NCBI GenBank assembly: GCA_026394315.1
Contig: JAPKYM010000257.1
Span: 1-9,137 of the forward strand
Direction of reading: 5' to 3'
Source of the DNA: Candidatus Bathyarchaeota archaeon
Lineage (GTDB): Archaea; Thermoproteota; Bathyarchaeia; 40CM-2-53-6; RBG-13-38-9
Length of the DNA stretch: 9,137 nt
Shown: piece by piece, positions 1-4,867 of the stretch
Numbering within the stretch: the stretch's first letter is position 1
Layout: every line of letters starts with the position of its first letter
Notes under the pieces: generated by a model
The model's database searches: none
What the model saw: the letters and a program-made list of their open reading frames with translations, nothing else
What the model was told of the DNA's origin: nothing
Made by a program: the position numbers and the translations under genes

Positions 1-12
1 AAGCTGCAATAT

Positions 13-106
13 CGTATTATCCAGAAGAGATGAGTCTGGAATGGGTTTTTTCATGAAAAAAGAGCGGGATTTAGACCCTAATGGGTTCAAATCCCGCCCG
101 GTCCAC
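13..106 (+). repeat. Module A, left copy: tRNA-3'-end-like palindromic repeat
   Basis: This stretch matches the reverse complement of 6802-6894 with about seven mismatches and one gap over 94 positions, counted by eye. It contains a perfect 16-nt palindrome (TTTTTTCATGAAAAAA, 46-61). After it comes a long hairpin in which GCGGGATTT (64-72) pairs with AAATCCCGC (89-97) around a TAAT loop. The 3' arm reads like the end of a tRNA: GGGTTCAAATCCCGC looks like a T-arm with the consensus loop TTCAAAT, and CCGGTCCA looks like the acceptor 3' strand. No matching 5' half (GGACCGG...) exists here, so it is not a tRNA gene. It may be an integration scar or a tRNA-derived repeat. The module may extend beyond the window edge. 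Confidence 0.75.
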
Positions 107-113
107 TCAATTC

Positions 114-126
114 TAGCGCGCTTAAT
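114..126 (+). repeat. GCGCGC motif, copy 1
   Basis: TAGCGCGCTTAAT lies between module A and module B of the left repeat block. It shares the TAGCGCGC core, followed by an AT-rich tail, with the sites at 1224, 1366 and 2004. Function unknown. Confidence 0.4.
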
Positions 127-127
127 C

Positions 128-310
128 TGTAACTGATTAGTTTGATTAATGTTAGCGCTAATTAGCGATTAATCACTAAATTACTATGTAAATTAATGAT
201 CTAGAAGCCTGTTTAGAATTAATTACTGATTTAGCCCTTAGTTGTTTGGTCTTAACCGTTAGTTCCGTTTTCTACTAGCCATTAGCTTATTGGTGGTGGT
301 GCTCACCATC
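128..310 (+). repeat. Modules B and C, left copy
   Basis: Positions 128-263 (module B) align with the reverse complement of 7122-7258 along their whole length at roughly 80-85% by eye. The segment is AT-rich and full of TTAG, CTAA and TTAAT words. Positions 287-310 (module C) read ATTGGTGGTGGTG followed by CTCACC, a pattern that recurs in reverse at 1089, 6998 and 7055 and in forward orientation at 8634. No reading frame is shared between copies, so this is a non-coding repeat and not a gene. Confidence 0.75.
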
Positions 311-316
311 TGTGGT

Positions 317-546
317 TCATTTCGCCACTCTACCCCAATATTCTCTAATCATTTTTCCTTTCTCATCAAACTCCTGCACAATGGCCGAAACAGCCACATC
401 TTTGCCACATACCTTGCCATCTTTATCAAAACATGTTGTAGCTGTGCTTGTCAATCTAAACTGAACCTCTTATTCATCAGTATTGCATCATCAGAATTAA
501 GAAAGGCTTTCAGGCGTTGCAAGCGCTCGCTAACAACCCTTCTTTC
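317..546 (-). pseudogene. Frameshifted remnant of a probable NTF2-like (SnoaL-like) protein
   Basis: Two minus-strand frames join into one protein-like sequence. One is open from 546 down to 451 (ERRVVSERLQRLKAFLNSDD... then a TGA). The other is open from 469 down to a TGA at 317-319 (VQFRLTSTATTCFDKDGKV..., then VSAIVQEFDEKGKMI and REYWGRVAK). Joining them needs a single-base shift between 451 and 469. The ending, a hydrophobic strand followed by EFDEKGKMIREYW, resembles the last strands of NTF2-like proteins, where FD..GKI.....YW is usual. The N-terminal part is absent: about 75 residues remain against roughly 120-130 for the family, and a stop (547-549) lies just upstream. It lies 30 bp after the SRPBCC stop on the same strand, so the two may once have been an operon. 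Module C abuts its 3' end. The NTF2 assignment is by pattern only. Confidence 0.5.
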
Positions 547-576
547 CTAACTGATCTACACTGGCAATTGAGACTA

Positions 577-1020
577 TTATCTTTCAAGAATTTCTTTAGC
601 TCTGTTCATAGCTGCCAGAGTCCGTTCTGTAATTAGCCTTCGGATAATTAGGATGTCTAATATTCTTCCAAATATGGTGCCCGGCAGCGCGTATTCCAAA
701 CCGAATGTCCACTTAGTACCAGACTCAGTCTTCTCAAAACTGGCCCAGTCCTCAAATTTCTTGAATGGTCCTGTAATGGCTCTGTCTCTAAAAGATCTGT
801 TTGGGGTGAGTTCCACAACCTCTTGGTCCCATACATAGGTCCTCCCGCCTAATACCGTCTCTAATCTGAGCCGTGACTTTACTTGCAGTGGACCCTCGCC
901 AAGACTCTCCGCCTTCCTTACGGATGGATGCCACTTAGATGAATTGGTACCGTCGACTATGAAGTTGAAAGCCTTCTCTAGCGGGGCCTTGACCTCTATT
1001 GTGTGTTCAAACCTCGCCAT
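577..1020 (-). CDS. SRPBCC-family (START/Bet v1-like) ligand-binding protein
   Basis: A 147-residue protein starting at ATG (1018-1020) and ending in TAA. It opens with the pattern typical of polyketide cyclase/CoxG-like SRPBCC proteins: a first strand (FEHTIEVKAPLEKAFNFIVD), then WHPSVRKAESLGEGPLQVKS, then antiparallel strands ending in a long C-terminal helix (residues about 113-147, ...RRLITERTLAAMNRAKEILER). The fold is a helix-grip cup for hydrophobic ligands. Members serve as cyclases, lipid or coenzyme carriers, or have no known function, and nothing here fixes the ligand. There is no signal peptide, so it should be cytoplasmic. Length is normal for a stand-alone domain. No Shine-Dalgarno is visible. 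A TATA-like box about 35 bp upstream would give a very short leader. The NTF2-like remnant follows it. Confidence 0.85.
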   Translation of the reverse strand: MARFEHTIEVKAPLEKAFNFIVDGTNSSKWHPSVRKAESLGEGPLQVKSRLRLETVLGGRTYVWDQEVVELTPNRSFRDRAITGPFKKFEDWASFEKTESGTKWTFGLEYALPGTIFGRILDILIIRRLITERTLAAMNRAKEILER

Positions 1021-1051
1021 CGCTTGCCGCTACTGTTATTGAAGCTGTTCG

Positions 1052-1059
1052 CTTATTTG
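1052..1059 (-). promoter_or_regulatory. Possible TATA box for the SRPBCC gene
   Basis: CAAATAAG on the minus strand is centred about 36 bp upstream of the SRPBCC start codon. Archaeal initiation about 26 bp downstream would leave a leader near 10 nt, in keeping with the lack of a Shine-Dalgarno. This rests on position and base composition only. Confidence 0.3.
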
Positions 1060-1088
1060 TCTTCCATGAAAAGGTTCGCGTGTCGTCG

Positions 1089-1352
1089 TCGCTCACCAAG
1101 AGATACACCACTACCAATTGCTAATGACCCGCCTACGGCTTGCCAAGACTAGATGTAACGGTTACGATCAAAGAACTAAAGACTGAAACAGTAATTAGCG
1201 CTGAACAGCTTTCTGGATAATAATAGCGCGCACCAATAAGACTTCGGATGAAATCCGACTGACAGACTAAGGGCATATGCCTGTATCTGGCTCCAGTAAC
1301 CATGAAACCTAGCTTCTGACAGTCTAGTAGATAAGTCTGGAATATGGTTTTC
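1089..1352 (-). repeat. Degraded repeat block (modules C, B and part of A)
   Basis: The 340-bp gap between the SRPBCC and DUF998 genes holds no gene I can support. Positions 1089-1120 (TCACCAAGAGATACACCACT, then ACCAATT) match the reverse of module C at 7055-7087. Positions 1152-1210 match the reverse of module B (left counterpart about 207-263), sharing CTGTT-AG, TTAATTACTG and AACCGTTA words. Positions 1331-1352 carry a forward fragment of module A (AAGTCTGGAATATGGTTTTC, compare GAGTCTGGAATGGGTTTTTT at 34-51). Between them are a GCGCGC site (1224-1239), a small hairpin CGGAT-GAA-ATCCG near 1245 and the palindrome GGCATATGCC (1272-1281). The copy is clearly more diverged than the left and right blocks. 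Confidence 0.5.
1224..1239 (+). repeat. GCGCGC motif, copy 2
   Basis: TAGCGCGCACCAATAA is nearly the same as the site at 2004 (TAGCGCGCGCCAATAA), with one mismatch in 16. It lies between genes, upstream of the SRPBCC gene. Confidence 0.5.
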
Positions 1353-1363
1353 CTGCTATTTAC

Positions 1364-1915
1364 TCAGCGCGCGTTAATCATGTGTCCTCCGAACGCACTT
1401 TCCCAAACCAATACTGGATATGCAATCATTCGCTCCATGCCACCCTTACCAAGACCGAGGGAAGCGTTGCCAAGGGAGAGGATCAACGCAGTCAATGATA
1501 CTATTCCTAGTGCGACTGAGAAGTAGTTTAATGGTTTCTTCTCGAGCTTATAGGCAGTGATCGCGGCTAATCCTCCAAAAAGAAAGGTTATGATGGCGGC
1601 CAATGCGTGAGGCAGGCCTGTTGTTTCCGGGAAGATACCCACGGCCATCGCTCCGATTCCGGCCAGACCAATGAATGCTGTGAACACAACGTTCTGAAAT
1701 TCGCGATGCATGAAATAGGCGCTAACTACGGTCATCAAACCGAGTAGAAATGCTGAGAAGTTGAAGATAGCGGCTGTAGGGCCTACGCCCAAGTCGCTGA
1801 TGTAGTTAAGTGAGATGCTGTAACCAGGGTACACTGATTCTGCTACAATCATGCTGATGATAAATTGGGTGCTGCCGACTAGCAGGAGAGGCCCTCCTAC
1901 GTTTCGATGATGCAT
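1364..1915 (-). CDS. DUF998-family integral membrane protein
   Basis: A 183-residue protein with about six hydrophobic segments (residues roughly 8-27, 48-68, 76-94, 104-122, 131-149 and 163-178). It carries the DUF998 signature: TQF near residue 16, then YPGYS (29-33), NYISDLG (37-43), IFNFSAFLLG (50-59) and FPETTGLPHALAA (95-107), with ERMIAYPVLVWE (161-172) before the end. DUF998 proteins are multi-span membrane proteins of unknown activity, common in archaea, so no reaction can be assigned. The ATG at 1913-1915 begins just before the first membrane segment and gives the usual family length. The gene stands alone between repeat-bearing gaps. Its last codons (INAR, stop TGA) are formed by a GCGCGC motif, which lies at the natural C-terminus and does not truncate the domain. 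Confidence 0.85.
   Translation of the reverse strand: MHHRNVGGPLLLVGSTQFIISMIVAESVYPGYSISLNYISDLGVGPTAAIFNFSAFLLGLMTVVSAYFMHREFQNVVFTAFIGLAGIGAMAVGIFPETTGLPHALAAIITFLFGGLAAITAYKLEKKPLNYFSVALGIVSLTALILSLGNASLGLGKGGMERMIAYPVLVWESAFGGHMINAR
1366..1378 (+). repeat. GCGCGC motif, copy 3, inside the 3' end of the DUF998 gene
   Basis: AGCGCGCGTTAAT overlaps the last codons and the stop codon of the minus-strand DUF998 gene. It has the same core and AT-rich tail as copies 1, 2 and 4. Confidence 0.45.
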
Positions 1916-2003
1916 CGTCTTAACACCGTCATATTTGTTTTGGCGGCGTCTTAAAGAAGTTACGTGTCAATGTGCACAAGCTAGCAGTATATCATGGTTT
2001 GTG

Positions 2004-2020
2004 TAGCGCGCGCCAATAAT
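2004..2020 (+). repeat. GCGCGC motif, copy 4
   Basis: TAGCGCGCGCCAATAAT lies in the 124-bp gap downstream of the small membrane protein gene (stop at 2040) and upstream of the DUF998 gene. It is the fullest version of the motif. A role at the 3' end of the preceding transcript is possible but unproven. Confidence 0.5.
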
Positions 2021-2039
2021 TAAAAATCCTATTTCAAGG

Positions 2040-2309
2040 TCAAGCTGTTCGTTCATCTCTGGAGCGTTTCAACATCTTTCGAAGGTCCGACCCTACAAAG
2101 AGAAGAACCGTCACCGGAAGAATTATCGAGATTATCATAGAGGTAGCTATTATCTCTACTTTAAGCATCTCGCTTACTTTAGGTATGCCGAAGAAAGTTG
2201 CTAAGGTGTTAGGTATCGATATGATGAGGGTGATCCAAGTCAGGACAAGCATAATCCAGGTAAGTCTGATGATTTTTTCGCCAAGCTTCTGATTAGTCTC
2301 CTTAAGCAT
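2040..2309 (-). CDS. Small two-helix membrane protein, unrecognised
   Basis: An 89-residue protein I do not recognise. It has a charged N-terminus (MLKETNQKLGEKIIR), a first hydrophobic segment at about 15-40, a short loop with FFGIPKVSEMLKVE, a second segment at about 51-73 and a basic tail (DLRKMLKRSRDERTA). The hydrophobic/charged pattern and intact frame argue for a real gene. Its ATG (2307-2309) shares one base with the stop codon of the upstream gene (TAATG), which points to translational coupling and co-transcription with the IPEFP-anchored surface protein. No Shine-Dalgarno of its own is obvious. It could be an accessory membrane partner of that surface protein, but this is inferred from the overlap alone. 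Confidence 0.65.
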   Translation of the reverse strand: MLKETNQKLGEKIIRLTWIMLVLTWITLIISIPNTLATFFGIPKVSEMLKVEIIATSMIISIILPVTVLLFVGSDLRKMLKRSRDERTA

Positions 2310-2959
2310 TAATACTTAACAAAGCGCGCGAAGTCCAGTCTGAATTGCCTTGAATGAGATTTGAGCAGAATAGGGAGGACTAACAAGAGCACTAGAATTA
2401 CGCCTACAGATGAGCTAGGAAACTCGGGTATTTCTTCGCCCCAAGTAAAAGACACGACTTGGCTTTGATATTCACCACTGGCAGGCTCTACTATCCAAAC
2501 TTTCCAAGTGTAGTTTCCACTAGGGTGAGACTGGTCAGGGTAGAATGGCCCGAACATGAATCTACCAAATCCTATCTCTCTCCTCCAGAAACGCCATCTA
2601 CCAGAGGACTGGTTCGATTGATGATACTCGTAGAGCCATATGAAATTGTCCAACCAACCTATGGGCGTATCGACGTATAGATATACCGGCTCGTTCAGGT
2701 TGAAGCTATTCTTCGGAGGTCCGGCTTCAGCGTTTCCGCCATGATACGACTTGGCGCTTGTCCACACAATCAATGTGTTTGTGGAACTCCAACCGGCCAT
2801 AATATATTGAGACTGCCCGCCAGTAGCTCCCGTGTTTGGCGGGTTCCAGTTGACATTTGGAGACGGGGGTGCTGGTGGCTCACCTTGAACAATCGAAATC
2901 ATGAGTGTTACGATGAGAATCTCTGTAAGTATGAACGAGCGTAAGTAATTGGATTTCAA
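2309..2959 (-). CDS. Secreted surface protein with an IPEFP-type C-terminal anchor
   Basis: A 216-residue protein with a signal peptide (hydrophobic about 9-25, ending near IVQG), a Pro/Asn-rich linker (27-42) and a Trp- and Tyr-rich beta region (about 55-173) with NEPVYLYVDTPIGWLDNFIW and GNYTWKVWIVEPASGEYQSQ. This resembles the Ig-like beta-sandwich domains of archaeal surface proteins. The end carries IPEFP (177-181), one membrane segment (about 184-199) and basic residues (KSHSR). That tripartite tail resembles the PEF-type signals processed by archaeosortases. A further RQFRLDFARFVKY extends past the basic cluster, and its FAR codons come from a GCGCGC motif. The start is TTG at 2957-2959, the one that gives the complete signal peptide. 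A TATA-like box about 35 bp upstream would leave a leader of about 10 nt. The ligand is unknown. Confidence 0.8.
   Translation of the reverse strand: MKSNYLRSFILTEILIVTLMISIVQGEPPAPPSPNVNWNPPNTGATGGQSQYIMAGWSSTNTLIVWTSAKSYHGGNAEAGPPKNSFNLNEPVYLYVDTPIGWLDNFIWLYEYHQSNQSSGRWRFWRREIGFGRFMFGPFYPDQSHPSGNYTWKVWIVEPASGEYQSQVVSFTWGEEIPEFPSSSVGVILVLLLVLPILLKSHSRQFRLDFARFVKY
2322..2333 (-). repeat. GCGCGC motif, copy 5, inside the 3' end of the surface-protein gene
   Basis: The core GCGCGCG lies in the last codons of the surface-protein gene, after the basic cluster that would normally end the anchor. It lacks the CCAATAA tail of copies 2 and 4. Confidence 0.35.
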
Positions 2960-2990
2960 GTTCCACAGAGGAGAGTTCTACCAATGTTCT

Positions 2991-2998
2991 ATTTAATT
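2991..2998 (-). promoter_or_regulatory. Possible TATA box for the surface-protein operon
   Basis: AATTAAAT on the minus strand, preceded by a purine-rich GGAGA run that could act as a BRE, is centred about 36 bp upstream of the TTG start. That spacing predicts initiation close to the start codon and supports the TTG choice. Confidence 0.4.
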
Positions 2999-3015
2999 TC
3001 TCCCTAGTCTTCTCA

Positions 3016-3088
3016 CATGTACGCGCGCGCTACTGTGTAGCGCTCGCTTCCTGACTGTCGTAATATTGTGTGGCGAGCGTAGCGAGCC
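3016..3088. repeat. Alternating GC tract and inverted repeat between divergent genes
   Basis: ACGCGCGCGC (3021-3030), the sixth GCGCGC site, reads TAGCGCGCGCGT on the minus strand. It is followed by GTAGCGCTCGCTTCC (about 3036-3050) and GGCGAGCGTAGCGAGCC (3072-3088), which can pair through CGCTCGC/GCGAGCG. The cluster lies between the divergent surface-protein and RDD genes. It could be a terminator, a protein-binding site or a Z-DNA-prone tract; the sequence does not decide. Confidence 0.45.
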
Positions 3089-3113
3089 ATATCTATTTGT
3101 GTGTGTGCCATAG

Positions 3114-3434
3114 TTGGTTCTCACTGATTATCTCTGGGGCCCCTACTGGAACTATAATCTTCTAGTGCTTTTTCTCGTGATTGGCTTTCTCTACTTCTTC
3201 CTATTAGAAGGTTTTACAGGTATGACTGTCGGGAAGAAGGTTCTGAGAATAAAGGTGGCAAAAGAGGATGGCGGTCCCTGCGGAATAACCTCTTCACTGA
3301 TAAGAAATCTATTACGGATAATAGACGTACTTCCATTTCTATACATTGTAGGGATGATCCTCGTTACTCGGTCGTCTAAGAGACAGAGATTTGGAGACGC
3401 AGTTGCACACACTGTTGTTGTTGCTCAATCTTAG
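3114..3434 (+). CDS. RDD-family membrane protein, short form
   Basis: A 106-residue protein with a hydrophobic segment at about 14-31, the RDD-family core GMTVGKKVLRIKVAKEDGGP (36-55), then IRNLLRIIDVLPFLYIVGMI (63-82) and a conserved end, SSKRQRFGDAVAHTVVV. RDD proteins are small membrane proteins; a few act as ion antiporters but most have no known activity. Full-length members have an extra N-terminal helix carrying the first Arg of the RDD signature. Here that helix is missing: the TTG start (3114) directly follows an in-frame TAG, and I could not find the missing segment in other frames upstream. It is either a natural short form or an N-terminally truncated gene next to the GC-rich inverted repeat. 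The DinB-like gene follows after 22 bp on the same strand, probably in one transcript. Confidence 0.75.
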   Translation: MVLTDYLWGPYWNYNLLVLFLVIGFLYFFLLEGFTGMTVGKKVLRIKVAKEDGGPCGITSSLIRNLLRIIDVLPFLYIVGMILVTRSSKRQRFGDAVAHTVVVAQS

Positions 3435-3456
3435 TGTGCGGTAGAGAAAATCGTTT

Positions 3457-4008
3457 GTGATTGCGCGTGAGACACCTGATCGGAGAGGAGCTGCATCGTG
3501 TTCACTATTCAGCGAGCTCTATAACTATTCATCCCGCGTCCGTAGCCGTTTTGTGAACAAGCTTGCTGAGCTACCGTGGGAAGAGGTAGAGAAGGGCAGG
3601 GAAGCAAGCTTTCAAAGCATAAAGAACATCCTGCTTCATATGATCGACAATGAGGATTGGATTGCAAACTGGGTTATTTTCAATAGGTCAGCAGAGTACA
3701 AGCGTAGAGACTCTGCTGAATACACCAACATGCAAATGATAATTGGACATTTAAACGAAGTGCAGAAGAAGACGAGCTCTTACATCAAGGATATTGCAGA
3801 GGGCGAACCTAAGAGAAGAGTGAAATTCACCAGCTCATCAGGGCACACGTTTGATCTCTCTGTAGAGGAATGCCTCTTTCAATCATTCACAGAGCAGCTC
3901 TATCACATGGGTGAATTGATAGCCCTGCTGTGGCAGAGCGGTGTTGAGCCACCTAGAATGCAATGGTTCTGGAACAATCCCCGACAACCCGAGTTGAGAG
4001 ACGTCTAA
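3457..4008 (+). CDS. DinB/YfiT-like four-helix protein
   Basis: A 183-residue protein with the DinB-like layout. The first helix is LFSELYNYSSRVRSRFVNKL (17-36), followed by LPWEEVEKGREASFQSIKNI (39-58), LLHMIDNEDWIANWV (59-73), a central region with HLNEVQKKTSSYIKDI, and a last helix FTEQLYHMGELIALLWQ (144-160) ending in SGVEPPRMQWFWNN. DinB-type proteins bind a divalent metal through three histidines; some are thiol-dependent transferases and many are uncharacterised. Here H61 and H150 fit two ligands, but where the family usually has the first His of H-x3-H there is Glu146. Glu can still bind metal, so activity is not excluded. The start is GTG (3457), and a few upstream residues may not be real. 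It was probably transcribed with the RDD gene. Confidence 0.8.
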   Translation: MIARETPDRRGAASCSLFSELYNYSSRVRSRFVNKLAELPWEEVEKGREASFQSIKNILLHMIDNEDWIANWVIFNRSAEYKRRDSAEYTNMQMIIGHLNEVQKKTSSYIKDIAEGEPKRRVKFTSSSGHTFDLSVEECLFQSFTEQLYHMGELIALLWQSGVEPPRMQWFWNNPRQPELRDV

Positions 4009-4091
4009 ACGTAACAGCCAATTTGTTCTCCGCGAGTACGGTTTGATCTGCCGGATTCAGCTGATATTAAACGGTTGGTCGTCGACGTCAT

Positions 4092-4100
4092 GGCGCGCGC
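4092..4100. repeat. GCGCGC motif, copy 7
   Basis: GGCGCGCGC lies about 85 bp after the DinB-like stop codon. It shares only the GC core with the fuller copies. Confidence 0.3.
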
Positions 4101-4211
4101 ACTGCGTCTTAGTATCGAGATTCCCTGTATATTGTTCGATGAACGAATGCTGCCTGACCACATATTACTCTAGCGAGATCAATTTACATTTCTTCAATTA
4201 CCAGATGTGTC

Positions 4212-4220
4212 CAATATATG
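4212..4220 (+). promoter_or_regulatory. Possible TATA box for trmO
   Basis: CAATATATG is centred about 30 bp upstream of the ATG at 4246, which would give a nearly leaderless transcript. A second candidate, TGTATAAT (4234-4241), would instead suit the internal ATG at 4267 (MLKNQKPSEIV). Confidence 0.4.
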
Positions 4221-4245
4221 ATGCGCAGCGGCTTGTATAATTCAA

Positions 4246-4770
4246 ATGGTCATAAAGGAATCGGGTATGTTGAAGAATCAAAAGCCAAGCGAAATTGTCT
4301 ATAGACCGATTGGAATAATTCATTCTCCATTCAACGAACCCCGCGGCACACCCATCCAATCAGTTTCTGCCCAAAACATCGAAGGAACCGTCGAAGTGTA
4401 TCCTGACTATGTGGAAGGTCTGGAGGATCTGTGAGGCTTCTCACATATAATTCTGACATATCACTTCCACCTAATCAAAAAATTCTCTCTGAAGGTTAAG
4501 CCGTTTCTTGATAGCCCATCGCATGGAGTCTTTGCCACAAGGGCACCTGCTCGTCCAAACCCAATAGGCATCTCAACAGTGCGCCTAGTTAGAATTGAAA
4601 AAGGGAAGCTCTACGTTCAGGGCATGGACATTGTAGATGGCACACCCCTACTAGACATCAAGCCCTACGTTCCAGAATTTGATCAGCGAGAAGCAGAAAA
4701 GAAAGGATGGATGGAGGAAAAATTGCACAACCTTCATAGGGCGACCGACGACGGTCGATTTGTAGAATAA
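4246..4770 (+). pseudogene. trmO: trmO (TsaA/YaeB-type tRNA m6t6A37 methyltransferase) interrupted by an in-frame TGA
   Basis: One reading frame of 174 codons encodes a complete TsaA/TrmO-like protein except for TGA at codon 63 (4432-4434). Before it: IVYRPIGIIHSPFNEPRGTP and EGTVEVYPDYVEGLEDL. After it, in the same frame: GFSHIILTYHFH, KVKPFLDSPSHGVFATRAPA, RPNPIGISTVRLVRIEKGKL, LYVQGMDIVDGTPLLDIKPY and VPEFD. No other stop interrupts it. TrmO N-methylates t6A at position 37 of certain tRNAs using S-adenosylmethionine; the ATRAPARPNPIG block (97-108) is the family's hallmark. The stop separates EDL from GFSH, so neither half could form the fold alone. Explanations are a recent nonsense mutation, a base-calling or assembly error, or readthrough. 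Conservation on both sides favours error or a very recent mutation. The arsS-like gene follows on the same strand. Confidence 0.85.
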
Positions 4771-4867
4771 GCACGCTAGAGCATGGTAGTCAGGGGACTC
4801 ATTGAGAAGGGCGTGCAAAGATGTTACGGAAAGAAGAAAGGTTATCCGGCAGTCGCAGTGGAAAAAC

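Larger units (their letters stand above)
4009..4245. other. Gap between the DinB-like and trmO genes
   Basis: This 237-bp gap has no gene I can support. A plus-strand frame without a clear start runs from about 4017 to a TAG near 4173 (VRFDLPDSADIKRL..., then MARALRLSIEIPCILFDERM). It looks somewhat protein-like but matches nothing I recognise. A GCGCGC site (4093-4100) lies within it. AT-rich boxes for the next gene begin near 4211. Confidence 0.4.

Noticed and set aside
60..106. A complete tRNA gene
   Set aside because: Only the T-arm-like and acceptor 3' strand are present. No anticodon arm, D-arm or 5' GGACCGG strand precedes it, here or at 5988 and 6800.
290..550. Plus-strand open frame of 86 codons
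   Set aside because: It has no family features, starts inside module C and is antisense to the NTF2-like remnant, which fits the sequence better.
4043..4240. Plus-strand open frame of 65 codons between the DinB-like and trmO genes
   Set aside because: Composition is Cys/Ser/Tyr-rich with no recognisable motif, and it runs through the promoter region of trmO.
4432..4434. Selenocysteine codon in trmO
   Set aside because: The site is a linker residue not known to need Cys or Sec. I did not identify a SECIS-like element, and TrmO is not a known selenoprotein.
4802..4867. Upstream TTG start for arsS
   Set aside because: It would add 22 basic, low-conservation residues. The ATG at 4868 gives the usual family N-terminus and length.
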